DNA of 64,000 nt, taken from Amphirosellinia nigrospora (lineage: Eukaryota; Ascomycota; Sordariomycetes; Xylariales; Xylariaceae). The stretch covers positions 3,569,569 to 3,633,568 of the forward strand of contig SCHM01000002.1 of the NCBI GenBank assembly GCA_004123355.1. The letters are read 5' to 3'. The notes under the pieces are model-generated. The model worked only from the letters and a program-made list of their open reading frames with translations, was not told where the DNA came from and searched no databases. This document shows positions 25,652 to 38,800 of this stretch, piece after piece. Position 1 is the first letter of the stretch; every line of letters starts with the position of its first letter. The position numbers and the translations under genes are program-made.

Positions 25652-27659
25652 ATGAAGGCGTTGACCGGAAGGAAGGAAGAATAACAACAACAGTAAGACA
25701 TGGAGAGCTAGAAGCATAGGATATGGAGAAAATAGAGTGACGAGAGCAGAGCAACGATAGCTCGATGCGATTTGTTAGGGTTTGGCAATGTTCGCCATTC
25801 AAAACTCCAAGCCTACTTCTTGTCTTATTCTTCGATATATTAGTTTAGACCTTGCATCCCCAACACCTCGAAGCTATCAAGCGTATCATATATGTAACTT
25901 CGCCCAAGATCGTCAAACTAAGCCAAACTGGGTTGTGACCCCTAGGTGGGGCTTCCTGATGCTGGGCTGAGCCGCAATAGCGGCGATTGCGCTAAGTCTA
26001 ATTCGTCGAGGCCTTGGCAAGTGGTAAAACGTCTTTAGGCTAAGTTACTTATGATCATTTCCTACGATATTCTTACGTCATAAATGGCACGAGTTTAATT
26101 TTTCGTAGTTATAGTGAAAGAGATAGATATTCAATGTTTCCGCCCGTTCAATTTGGTTTTTATGCGATGCCTAGCAATCACCTTATAGGTGTGAACTATT
26201 GCTGACTTTAGTTGTGGTTACTGTGAGCTTTGAATCCCTAAGGAGACGTATGTATCCTGTGTTAGTAATTTATGTGAATAACAGGTCACTGTTATAGATA
26301 GTTGCTTTTTCTTCAACTTGCGCTATCTTGAGGTGTTGTTAAACTAAACTTGATGTTGCTGACGCGTATATCATTCCTTCCATCAGCGATCAAAGCGTTC
26401 TTGTGAGTATGATTCTCATGGGTTACAAAATACCCGGTAGCGCCAAGCAAGTTGTCACTAAAATGGAAAGCTTTACCGTTAATAGTAAACCATCCATTTT
26501 AAATACGGTAAAAATCAAAATGCGTAGCATTTTAATTTTAGTTTACGTAAGCGTGGCTGTATTAGCCTCGTATTCGTATTGAGATATAGTGCCCGTTAGT
26601 GACCATTTTTACTATTGCAGTGCGTAAGCTATACAGTTTATATGAGTGTAAATACCTAGGTACGTTGTGGTTGATGCCTCGATTTAGACTCTGACTAATG
26701 GTAGCTTTGCAGAGTCCGTATGGGCCAATTAGCGCGTTGCAGAGAAATTTATACTTTTAGGGGTTACCGTTAGAACTTCTTAATCTTTACCTTCCCTCAC
26801 ACTTGATTGTCGTTGCCAATACGTGTTCGGAAAGGTAAAGCTTTCCAATAAGCTCTTTGATTTTATTGACGGAGGTAGGTAGCTAGAGGGAAGTTGTCGT
26901 TTAGTCACATGTCTCGAGAGAAAATCTGCCACCTACTATTTCACTAGAACTGCTATAACCAAATAGTACAACTTCTTATTAAGTCTAATTGCTAATCGTA
27001 GTGATATCCAAAAGGACCGTATGTATATGTGACCTTGTTTTCAAGCTTTAGTTCTGCAATCTCATCGCCGCCTTTCGCTAATTACCTAGCATCGTCCTTT
27101 TACTTAGAACATAAATCCATATTAAGTTTGCTCAAAGTATGTTACAATAGCCTATACTAGTTCGTAGTAGAGCTTAACTAAAGTCTCGCAGGATCCTAGA
27201 CCATTCACTTTCCATTAGCCGAGCGAAATGGAAAGAGTTGTTAAATCCAAGTTTCCCCTTTCAGCCAAAAGTGTGATAAGATGGACAAGAAAATTCAAAC
27301 ATAAAGTAATGACTTCCGAAAATATGTGCAGTCTAACGCTACTTAAGTTTAATTGTTGGCTAAAAGTTATTCTTTGAGATAAACAATACTCTTTCACGCG
27401 TTCCGATATGTCATATGCACAAGTTGCGATCTAGGAGCGCTAATAACCCCTGACCTTGTAGTTTTCCCAATTAGCATTGTTGTCACTGCAACTAAAGCCA
27501 TTGTAATATGACTTTTGGCCTTCTAACAACGTCGTGTTTAGACTTTCGGTAGTACTTGAAATGCTTTCTTATTGTCAACATCCGCTACAAGTTATTTGAC
27601 CTGGTACGTCAAGCCTGTTTTGTTAACAAAAGCCTTTGATCACATACTGCCTAAACTTC
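25652..27659. other. 2-kb gene-empty stretch before the repeat-peptide gene
   Basis: AT content rises and no coding frame is credible. The stretch holds one copy of a ~95-bp repeat (26424-26522) and several inverted CTTTCCAT/ATGGAAAG-type pairs, such as the one near 27,209-27,236. It looks like decayed non-coding repeat sequence that is less mutated than the isochore beyond 28.7 kb. Confidence 0.5.
26424..26522 (+). repeat. Diverged ~95-bp direct repeat, copy 1
   Basis: Matches the segment at 28409-28500 with shared blocks such as GTAGCGCC-AGCAAGT, GTCACTAAAAT, AAAGCTTT-CCG and ATTTTAAATACG. It contains inverted pairs (AAAATGG/CCATTTT, TACCGT/ACGGTA). With copy 2 it brackets the repeat-peptide gene. 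Confidence 0.65.
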
Positions 27660-27775
27660 TATAAAGCTGGCGAAGTTGCCAGCTTACTATCCAACTCAAC
27701 CAACCCAACTCAACCATCCAACTCAACCATCCAACTCAACCATCTAACTTAACTACCCAACTTAACTATCTAGCT
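27660..27775 (+). promoter_or_regulatory. TATA box and 13-bp tandem repeats upstream of the repeat-peptide gene
   Basis: TATAAAG at 27660-27666 is followed at 27691-27770 by about six units of CCAACTCAACCAT and variants (CTAACTTAACTA, CCCAACTTAACTAT). The array is C- and A-rich on the coding strand, has no ATG and ends ~110 bp before the proposed start, so it is likely part of a transcribed leader. Confidence 0.5.
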
Positions 27776-27882
27776 TGCCTCTTCTTACTCATCACACATT
27801 ATCAACAAAGTCCAACAAGCCAACTACACAACTTTCTCCAATTCACCTTACCAACAAGTCGTCTATCATAACTTTAGCGGAA

Positions 27883-28053
27883 ATGTCTGTCTTTCACTTC
27901 TTCAGCTTCATCCGCTTCAGGGGAGGATATGACACAACTGGTACGCCCAAGCCGAAGCCAAAGCCTACGCCCAAGCCAACCAGGGGTGGTTACGATACAA
28001 CTGGTACGCCCAAGCCAAAGCCAAAGCCTACCCCTAAGCCAATGCGGCCTTAA
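27883..28053 (+). CDS. 56-residue repeat peptide (two Pro/Lys-rich 21-aa repeats)
   Basis: Function unknown. A 12-residue hydrophobic head, MSVFHFFSFIRF, is followed by two tandem repeats, each RGGYDTTGTPKPKPKPTPKP plus Thr (first) or Met (second), then Arg-Pro-stop. DNA units 27919-27981 and 27982-28044 differ at eight codons: seven differences are silent third-position changes and only the last alters the residue. That pattern argues the protein sequence is under selection. Each repeat is bounded by Arg, carries about +4 net charge and ends in a KPKPKP run. The head is too short for a standard signal peptide, though a pyrimidine tract ending TTCAG before the first repeat could be a splice acceptor. 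TATAAA lies 223 bp upstream and AATAAA at 28199. It could be a secreted or processed repeat-peptide precursor; that is inference. Confidence 0.6.
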   Translation: MSVFHFFSFIRFRGGYDTTGTPKPKPKPTPKPTRGGYDTTGTPKPKPKPTPKPMRP

Positions 28054-28112
28054 GCAACCTGATCCCAAAGGTTATAGAGGGGACAATTTCTATCTCACTG
28101 TTACCGTACCTT

Positions 28113-28132
28113 GAACCCTGCAAGCAGGGTTC
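28113..28132 (+). other. Perfect 9-bp hairpin downstream of the repeat-peptide gene
   Basis: GAACCCTGC, two bases AA, then GCAGGGTTC: a perfect inverted repeat with a minimal loop, 60 bp past the stop codon. It may structure the 3' leader of the transcript or be the end of a small repeat. An AATAAA at 28199 and a long A-tract (to ~28,240) follow. Confidence 0.7.
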
Positions 28133-28198
28133 ATCAACTCGCTAGGGTTACGAAGGCCCTGCTTCCAATCCTCGAAAAACGTGCCTCCGAAATGAATT

Positions 28199-28240
28199 AA
28201 TAAAAAAAGGGCACAAAAAAGAAAAAAAAAAAAAAAAAAA
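28199..28240 (+). terminator. Polyadenylation-like signal and A-tract
   Basis: AATAAA at 28199-28204 is followed by A7GGGC, A6G and an uninterrupted A-run of about 18. It could be the 3' end of the repeat-peptide transcript or, alternatively, the retained A-tail of a retroposed sequence. Confidence 0.4.
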
Positions 28241-28408
28241 CTTGCGGGCTCTTGTTTGGCGTTTAATTGTTTAATTGTTTAGATTCTGCTTCATAATATA
28301 TTTGTTTCAATGTTTCATAATTTGGTTTTCTGGTAGTATGATGGTGATTTTGCTTTTACCGCTTGAATTGACGATAAGTTGTGCAAAGAACCTTTGCAAG
28401 TGATTCAT

Positions 28409-28500
28409 TATAAAATACTGCGTAGCGCCGAGCAAGTCGTCACTAAAATAAAAGCTTTGCCGACGAAGCTCTATTTTAAATACGTTGTAAATCGAAGTGC
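28409..28500 (+). repeat. Diverged ~95-bp direct repeat, copy 2
   Basis: Same orientation as copy 1 at 26424-26522, about 1.99 kb apart. Several of the differences are C/T or G/A transitions, and the copy also differs by short gaps. Together the pair could be the ends of an old element that carries the repeat-peptide gene, or just two dispersed copies. Confidence 0.65.
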
Positions 28501-28570
28501 TTTTGACCCTTTGATTTAAGTGACGGGAATACTCCTAGCTCCTAGACCTTTACAGTACGTAAATTTACAC

Positions 28571-28680
28571 TTCTAGAGGGGCTCCGCCAGGGAGGGTTGG
28601 GCCTCTGGGAACTCGGCCGCCGTTCCTCGTGGTCCGGCCCTTGCCCTAGCTGACCTTTTTTCTTAAGCTCCCGGAGGCAC
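28571..28680. other. GC-rich patch at the isochore border
   Basis: A sudden run of GC-rich DNA (GGGGCTCCGCCAGGGAGGG, GGCCTCTGGGAACTCGGCC) immediately before AT content jumps. It has CpA and TpG intact, so it escaped RIP. No frame or RNA fold is recognisable. Confidence 0.6.
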
Positions 28681-30414
28681 AATTTGCTATTTTCGGTAAG
28701 ATTTTAGCTTTAAAGACATGTTTTTAGAGCTATTGTATGAGTTAACGAGCGTTAAATGTTAACGTAGTATATATTTTAAATATTTTTTTGTTATTAAAAG
28801 TTTGTTTTTAATATTATAAAAAAACAGATGTTATTATATTATAAAATTAATTATAGCTTATTATTTACTTTAGAATAAAAATAATAAAACGAAATAATTA
28901 TATTTGTACGTAATATTTATTATAAAAACGGTGCTTTAAATAAATAGTTTGTTTAATAATAGTTATTAACGTTATATTAACGGAAAAATTAATATTTATA
29001 GTTGGATGTTTAGCTAGTTTTTTTATTAAAATTTAAAATATTATATAATTTTTTATTTTAACGTAGTTTTATAAAAATAAATTTTTATATAGCTAAAAAT
29101 AATATATATTAACGTTAAAATAATTAAATATAGTACGTTTTTTTATAGCTATTACGATATTTATTATTTAAGCTTTATATTTTATTAAAAAAAAAAATAT
29201 TTATTAATTTATTTTTTTAATAGTTATATATTTTTTTTAATAAATAATTAATAATAATAACGTTTAAATTATTAGCTATTATTATTAATTATATAATAAT
29301 TTAATTTTATAAAAATTTTTTTATTAAATTTATTATATTATAAATTATAATAAAAAAAAACAATATAGTTTATTTTAAAAATATTTTTTAATAAATATAA
29401 AGTTTAATCGAACTTATAATTTTATATTAAAATATATAATATATTTTTAAAAAAAAAAAAATTAATATTAAACTAATAAAATATTTTTTTATAAAAATAT
29501 AAATATATATAAATAAATTAATATTATTTTATAAATAAAAAAAATATATGCTAGGTTTTTTAAAATAAAAAACGTAATAATTATATATTTAATTTTTAAA
29601 GCTTTTTTTTAAGTATTAATCGATTTATTTAATATAATTTTATAAATATTAAACCGGTTATTTATAAAAATAGCTTAAAATAAAAAATTTTTTTTATTTT
29701 TAAAAAATAAAAAATTTATACGCTATAAGCTATAAATAACTAAAAAATAATTTATATTAGCTAAAAATTGTTTTAAATTTAATTATAGCGCTAATAATAT
29801 AGTTTTAAAGTTTATAAAATAATAAAAATAAAAAATAATATAAATATTTATTTTATTATTTAAATTATTAAAAAAATAAATAATAACTTTAAAAAAAAAT
29901 AATAATTTAAAATATATAAAATTAATAATTAGCTATTTTATTTAAGCTAAAAAATTATTTATTTTAAATGTTTTATATAAACTAAAAAATTTTCGGAAAG
30001 CTTTTAAAAATATTATTAATAAACAAATATATATAATATTTTAAATGTTTTTTTTTAAAAGCGCTTTTAATAAATTAAAAGCTTTTATTAAATTAAAAAT
30101 AATATTAAAGTTTATTTTATTAATAATAAATTTTATAATTTTAATAAAAAATTAATAATAAAAAAATATAATAATAAAGTTTTAGTTTATAATAGCTATA
30201 AAATTAAATTAAAATTTTAATAAAAAATATTAAAATTAAAAAAAACGTTTTTATAAGTTTTAAAAAGTAAATATTAATTTATATTTTTAAATATTATATA
30301 AAACTAAAAGTTTTTTAAATTTAAATATTAATTAAAAAATAGCTAATATTATTTTAAAAATAAATTAATTATTAGTTTAATAATTTTTTAGTATTTTATA
30401 AAGTATTTTTTATT

Positions 30415-30735
30415 AAAACTTTTTATTATAATTTTATAAAATAAATATTTATTATTAAATTATTTTTATAAGCTTTATATAATTATATAGTTATATATAA
30501 AAAGTTTTTTTATTTAATTAGTTTTTAATTTTTATTTTTAGTATTAATTAATTAATAAAAATATAAATATTAACTACTAAATATTTATTATATATTATTA
30601 AACTAATTTATATTATTAAAAATAAAAATTTTTTTATATAATTAAATAGTTATATAAAATTTATAGAAATAATTTTATTAGTTTTTTATATAATAATAAA
30701 TATTTATATTTTATTTTTATAAAGTTTATAAAGCT
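30415..30735. repeat. Palindromic fossil: two inverted arms of the 33/53-kb repeat family
   Basis: The arm at about 30,415-30,545 (TTTTTATAAGCTTTATATAA ... TTAGTTTTTAATTTTTATTT) resembles 33,040-33,140; the arm at about 30,610-30,735 is its approximate reverse complement. The spacer is about 65 bp. It is probably a nested or inverted pair of fragments of the same family. Confidence 0.55.
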
Positions 30736-32984
30736 TTTTTATTATATTAAATATTATTTTTTAATATATAGTTATTTTGTTTATATAATATTATTTTTTA
30801 AACGAAAAAATAATAAAAGTTTAAATATAAAAACTAAATAAGTTTATATTATTTTTATTTTTTAAAAAAATTATATAATAAAACTAATAAAAAATAAAAA
30901 ATCAAATAAATTTAGTTTTTATAATTTTATAAAAAAATTTAAATATAACTATATAATATTAATTTAAATTAAAATAATAATAAAATTATTTAATTAATAT
31001 ATTTAAGCTTAATATTATTTATTAATAATTTTATTAAATATTTTAATAATATATAAAAGCTTATTATATAAATACGGTTTTTTTTTTTTTTTTTTAAGCG
31101 GAAAAAAACTACGTAATTATATAAGCTAACTTATATTATAAATAATAAAACTATTAATAAAATCTATATTAAATAAAATTTTTTTAAACAATTTAAAATT
31201 ATTATAGCTATTAATAATAGTAAAAAATAAAATTAAACTAATTAAAAAAAAAATAATAAATAAAATATAAAAAATTTATTATTTATAAAATAAAAAACTA
31301 TAGCTAAAAAATATTATAAATAATTATAATAATATATTAAATAAAAATTAAAACTAAATAGTTAAATTTAAAATAAATTTAAAAAAAAAATTAATTAAAT
31401 AATTATAATTAAAAAGTTTTATATAAAAATTTAAAATATAATTTTAAAAAGTTTAAATTTAAAAGTTATTAATAAATTTAAAAATAAATATTAACGTTAT
31501 TTATAAATAATAATTAATTAATAGCTATATATTAAATAAACTTAAGTTTAAAATTTATTATATTTAAGTTTATTAAGTTTTATTTTTAATTTTATAGCTT
31601 AATATATTTTATATAATATTTTATTAAAACTTTTATAAAAAATAATTATTTAATTTTATAACTTATAATATATTTTATTTAAAATATAATTTATATAAAG
31701 TTTTTAATAACTTTTTAATATTAATATTATTAAGTTAAAAAATAAAATAACTATATAAATAATAAAAGCTAATTTATTAAATAATTTTATTAATTTTATA
31801 GTTATATTTTTTATATATAAATATTAAATTATATTAGTTTTTAATTATTTATTAAATATATTTAATAATATTTTTAGCTTTAATATGTTTTAATAAATAA
31901 TAAAGCTAGTTAAACTATTTATTTTATATTTTATTTTTAATATAAAAAATTTTTTTTTTTTTTAAACGTATAGATTTTTATATTTTAAAAAAATAATATA
32001 AACTTAAAAAAAAACCTAATTACTTAGTATACGTTTATAATAAAATTAAAAATTTCGGGCTTATATTAGCAATATTGCTTATAAATAAAGCTTATAAATA
32101 ATTATTTTAATAAAATAAATATTAATAGCTAATATTTTTTAAAATTATAAAAATATATATATATATTTAATAGCAACGCTAGTTAAAAAAATATATTATT
32201 AAACGTTAAAAAACTTAAGTTTAAAATATAAAAAAAAGTTTTTAAAACTTTATCGGTACTTTTATTAATAGTTTTATTTTATTAACAGTTTTATTAGTAT
32301 TAAAGTTTTTATTAATAAGCTTTATATTATTAAAATTAATAATTTTATATTAGTATTAAATAATAACGTTAATAATTTAAACTTTAGCTATATTTTTATT
32401 TTTAATATTAGCTTTTTTAAAATATTTAATAAATATTTTTTATAATAGTTAAACTTAATTATAATATTAATATAAAATTAACGTTTTATAATTTTTTTTT
32501 AGCTTTAAATATATTTAAATTATATATAATTTAGTTTATTATTATAATTTTAATATTTTTATTTTTAGTAAAAATTATTTATAAATTATTTTTTTGCTAT
32601 AAAATACGTTTAACTGTTTTTAAAAAAGTTAAATTAATTTTATTTATAATAAAAAAATAAAAAAAAAACAATAAATAATATTTTAAATTTAATATAGCTT
32701 ATAAAAAATAAAAAACTAAAATAAATAAAACAAAAATATAAAACAAATATATATTTAGCTATATTTTTATTAAAAACTAAATATATTATTTTAGTTATAT
32801 TTATTTTTATTTATTTTTACTAATTTATTATTATATTTAAAAATAAATAATTATTATAAGTTTTATTTTAGTTTTATAATAAAATAAAAAATATATATTA
32901 ATTTTTTTAAGTTTTAAAATAGTATAATTTTATTTAATTATAAAATAAAAATTTTAAGCAATAAATTTTAAAAATATAAATAAC

Positions 32985-33440
32985 ATTTTTTTTATATTAT
33001 AATTTTTATAAAAATAAAATATAAATTTTATTATTATAAAAAACTAAAATTATTTTTATAAGCTTTACGTAATTATATAATAATATATATAAAGTTTTTT
33101 TATTTAATTAGTTTTTAATTTTTATTTTTAGTATTTTATATTTTTTTTTTATTTAATATATAAACTAAGAAATTTTTAAGTTTTATCGATTTTATTAATA
33201 TATTATATATAAATTTATAAATAAAAAAAAAAAAAAAAAGTTTAACCTTATGTTATAAATAACTACTTATATATTTATAATTTAATAAAACAAATATATT
33301 TACTATTTATACTTGCTTTTATTTATTATAAATATTATTTATTACAAATAATAGTTATTATAAATAAAAATTATAAATATTATAATTTATAATTATTATA
33401 TAAAATTATTTAAATATATAAAATATATTAAATAAAATCT
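32985..33440 (+). repeat. Dispersed repeat family R2, copy 1
   Basis: Nearly collinear with the reverse complement of 53,180-53,745 across TATTATAATTTTTATAAAAA, the AAGTTTTTTTATTTAATTAG block, TTATCGATTTTATTAATATA, a poly-A tract with GTTTAACCTTA, and TAATAAAACAAATATATTTA. Both copies are RIP-mutated and the family cannot be named. A fossil with no readable frame. Confidence 0.72.
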
Positions 33441-35640
33441 TTCGTAGTTATTATTTCGCGCTTTTTTTTATTGTTTAGTTTAATATTTTACGCTTTAAAA
33501 GCTTAATTAAACTAAAATTATTTTAAAAAAAACCAGGCTTTTTTTATATTAAAAAAATCTTTTTTAATATTAAGCTTTTTATCGATTTATATATTTAGTT
33601 TATATATATAATTAATTATTTTTTTAATTAAATAATTTTAATTTAATTTTTATTTTAGCTATTTTATACTAAAGCTATTTATAAATTAAACTTAATAATA
33701 ATATATATAATAGTTTTTTATATTTTATTATTTTATTTTATAATAGCTTTAAAATATTATATTATTAATTAATATATATTATTAAAAACTATTTTTAATT
33801 TTAATAAAATAATATTTTTATAAAAATACTTAATAATAAAACTAAATATTTTAAATTTATTAATATAAGCTTTTTTTACTTTATAATATTATATTGCTAT
33901 TATTTTTAATTTTTAATAAATTAGCTTTCGTATAAAAAAATAATTATTTAACCGTTTATTTACCCGTTTTAAAAATTTAATAGCTTTATTAAATTTTTAT
34001 TTATTATAAATATAAATATAAATATAAATATTTTACTAATTAAAAACTTATATAAATTAATAAATATTTAAGCTATTTTTTTTTTTTATTGCTTAATTTA
34101 TAATAAATAATATTTTTAAAGCTATTTATATTAATTAACTATATTAAAAGTTTTTTAAATATTTTATTTATTAATAACGTTTAGCGTAATTTAATAATAT
34201 ATTTATATATTAAATAAAACTATAATAAAAAAATAGCTTAAATTATAATAAATTATTTAGTTTTATAATATATTAAAAAATTATATAACTTTAATTTTAT
34301 TAAATATTTAAATTATAAATTAAAAACTTTTAATAAAGCTAAAAATTTAATTATTTTTATTTTTTAGTTTTTAATTTTATATTTTTTTTATAATATTATT
34401 ATAGATTTTATTATATAATTTTTTTATTTATTATTTAAAAATAATATATTTTTTTTTAAAAACTTTTTATTTAATATTAAGTTTTATAAATATAATATTT
34501 ATATTTAAAAATTTTCGATATTATTTTAATAATATATTATTTTTTAAAATATATTTATAATAATTTTAGTTAAATTATTTATTTTATTAAATATATTAAT
34601 AATTTTTCGATAAATAAAAATATATTTTATTATTTTTAATATATTAATAATTTTAACAAAAATAATAATATTTATAATAATAGCGTTAAAAAATAATATT
34701 AAAAATAATAGCTTTATTATTAATAAATATATTATTAAAAATTAATATTTTTATATATATAAATTTTTTTACGCTTAAAAATAAATATAAATAAAAAACT
34801 AAAAATATTTTTATTAGCTAATTAGCTAAACTTTATAAATAATATATTATTAATAAAACTATAATAAATATATTTTATCGAAAAAAATAAACTATAATTA
34901 TATGCAAATAAAAATAACTAAATAATTATTTAATATATTAAAGCTAAAAAAATATAATAATAAAAAAAAATATTAAATAAATAAATATATTAAATAATTA
35001 ATAAAATAATACGTTTATAAAAGTTTAATTAATTTTTTATAAAAATCTTTTATAAAAATTATAAAATATATAAAAAAAAAAAAAAAAAAAAAAACTATAA
35101 TAGCTACCAGGATTTTAATTTTATATATAAATATTATAATAGCTATTTTATTATTTACTTAAAAATTTATTTTTTATTTTTGCTTATTTTTTAGTAATAT
35201 ATAATAATATATTAAAAATTAAAAAATAATATTATTTTAAAATCTTATATTTATTTTAAAAATAAAATCTTTATAAAGCTTATATAAATATGCTAAAAAA
35301 GCTAAATTTTGCTTTAAATATAAAAAGCAGCTAAAATAAATACTTTTTAATATATAAAAAAAAACTATTAATTTATTATTAAAAACCGGTTAAAACTATA
35401 TAAAATACTATAATTATAATAATTAATATAACTATATACTTTTATATAAATAATATAATAACGATCGTAATATTATATTAAAAAATAATAAATATATTTT
35501 TATTAAACTTATAAATTCTATATTTTTTAATAACGTTAAATTTTATATTAAACGTTTAAACGTTATATTTTTATTTAAATAAACAAAATTAAATATTATT
35601 TTTTTATTATAATATTAATATTATTAATTTTAACGTTTTT

Positions 35641-35678
35641 ATTTTTATTATTATTATAATAATATTATTATTATTATA

Positions 35679-35745
<67 letters not shown>

Positions 35746-35815
35746 TATTATTATTATTATATTATTATTATTATTATTATTATTATTATCGGCTTTATTA
35801 TTATTATTATTTTAG
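35641..35815 (+). repeat. (TTA)n microsatellite
   Basis: About 170 bp of almost pure TTA/ATT triplets with a few breaks and one CGG interruption near 35,790. Confidence 0.92.
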
Positions 35816-38800
35816 CTTAAAAGTAGTATTATATAGCTTTATTTAAAAAAACGTTTTTATTTTATTAATTAAAACTAAAAAAATAATTAATATATAATTT
35901 ATTTTAAAATATTATTATATAAAGTTTATAGCTATTTTAACTTTATTTAATATATTAAACTATATAATATAATCCCGAATTTTTTTATTTAAATTTTAAT
36001 TATAGCTACTAAAAATATTAACTAATTTTGTTTTAATTTCTAGCTAAATATTAAAATATTATTTAAAAAATAAATACTATAAAAATAGCTATATTTAAAC
36101 TAATATAAAAAAATAAAAGCTTATTTAGTTTATATATTTATAAAACCTTTAGTTTTAAAGAAAAAATAATTATTTTAGCTAATAATCCGGGCAAAAGTTA
36201 AAAAGCTTTCTTAATATATTTTATAATATTAAATAATAATAATAATAAAAATTGCTTAACAAAATATAACTATAAACGTAAATAATAATTAATAAATTAT
36301 TTTATAATAAAATAATAATTTAATTTTCGTAAACTATAAAACAAAATCTTTATTATATTATATTAATACTTTATTATTAATAAAAAGCTTATTATTTAAA
36401 TAAATAATAATAAACAAAATTCTATATAATAATTAGTTTATTTTATATTTTTGCTTAATATTATTAAAACTTTTTTATTATTATTTTATTTTAATTATTT
36501 AAAAAAAGTATAAATTTATAATAGCTTTATATTATTAAGCTTTATATTTTAAAGCTTTATTAATAATATTGCTCGGTAAATAGTTTTAATTTATATATAA
36601 ATATATAATAAATAAAAATTATTCTTATTTTTTTTTATTAACTTATAATATTATTTTTTAAGTTTTATAGCTTTTATTAATATTTTAAATATTATATATA
36701 TTATTTTTTAACGTTTTTTTATAAAAAATCTTTTTTTAAAATATTAACTAGTTTTGTTTAAATTAAATCTATTAAATTATTATATACGGTTTTTAAATAT
36801 AATTTTATAACTTAATAATATATTATATTTTTTTTTTTTTTTTTACTATAATTTAAATATTTTTTTAAATATAAACTTATATATTCGTAAAATTATTAAA
36901 GCTTTTAATATAATAATATAACTAGCAAATAATAGCTAATAGCAAATAATATTTATTAAAGTTAATAATATTTTTAATTATAAAACTTTAACTAAATAAT
37001 AAAATTAAAAAAATAAAATCTATAAAAAGTTTATTTTTAAATATAAAATATTAATACTATAATAATTAGCTAAATAATATTTAAAAAAGCTTATAAAACT
37101 ATTATAATATAAATATTTAAATCGAATATTTTTTAAATATAATAAAAAAGTATACTATATTAAATTAAATATGCTAGTTTATTAAAAAAACTATTATTAT
37201 ATATTTTATTTATTTATATTAAATAAAAAAAGCTATAAAAATTATATTTTAAAAAACTATTTATTTTTAGCTATAAAGTAGTATTTTTTTTAATAGTTAG
37301 CAAATAATTATATAAAATCGGCTTAAAAACATATAATTAAAATTTATATAAAAAATTATAATATTATAAAAGCTATTATAATATTAATAAATTAATTTTA
37401 ATAAAATTATTAAATTTTACGCCCGTTTATAGCTATTTATTAAACTATATTATTGCCGGGCTATTATAATAATATAATTATTAAAAAATATATTATTATA
37501 TAATTAAAAAAATTTTATTTTATATAATATAAAATATAATTCGTTTATTAAACGATTTAAATTTACTAATAATAAAATTTAAAATTTAATAATATAATAA
37601 TTATTTTTAGCTTTAATATTTATTAATTTTTAAGCTAAATAATATATATATTAAAATACGTTATTTTATTTTTTAAACGCTATTAGTTTAACGATATATT
37701 TTTAAAACTTTTTTTTCCGCTATATAAAAGCTATATAATATTTTTTTGCTAGCTTAAATATTTTTTTAATAAAATATATTATATATTAGTATAATTTTTA
37801 TAAATTCGGTAATATTTAACTAGTAATTTTTTAAATATTATTTAAAACTAGTATAATTTTAAAATTAAATAATAATATAAATAAACTAAAACTATTAGCT
37901 AAAAATAACTAAAGCTGCTTAAGTAATTATTTATTATTATAAACAGCTTTAAATATTTAAAATCTTAATAGTAAATTTTAACTTTAATAAAAAGTTTATT
38001 ATATTTTATTTAAAATATACTTAGAAATATTATATAACTATAAAATCTAAATATTAAATATTAATAGTTTTTAATATATAAAAATAAACTTAATTTATTA
38101 ATTTTGTTTTTAATACTATTTTTATAAATATTATCGAAAGTTTTACGTATAATTAAAAATATAACTATAAAGATATTTATATTTAATAATTTTAATATAA
38201 TAATATTATTTAATATTTTATTTTTTATTAATTATTTATTTAATATTTAATAAAACAATTTATTTTTATAAAAAATATAATATTAACTTTAAATTTTAAT
38301 ATATTTTATTTATTTTAATTAATAAAAAATAATATAAACTTATAATAATACTTTATTTATATAGTTTTATTTTATAATATTATTTAATACTACGTATAAA
38401 AAAGCTTATTTAATACGTTATAGTTTTATATTTTAAAACTTTTATAAAATATTTTAAGTATTATTTTATACGCCGGACGACCGGATAGTTAATTCGTTTA
38501 TACTAATTTCATTAACTTTTTTTATATTTAGCTAATTAAATTTTAAGTATTATTATTTTTGTTTTAAAAAGTATAAATATAAAATCTTATATAATCTAAA
38601 ACTATCTAAAAATATATTTATTGCCTAAGTTATATTTATTTTTTAAACGTTAACTTAAAACTTAAATATATATTTAATATTTATATATATATTTAATATT
38701 TATATATATATTTATATACGTATTTATAAACTTTTATTATTTTTTAATACGAATTTTTATATATAAAATATTAATATATTAAACGGTATTTTATTATGTT

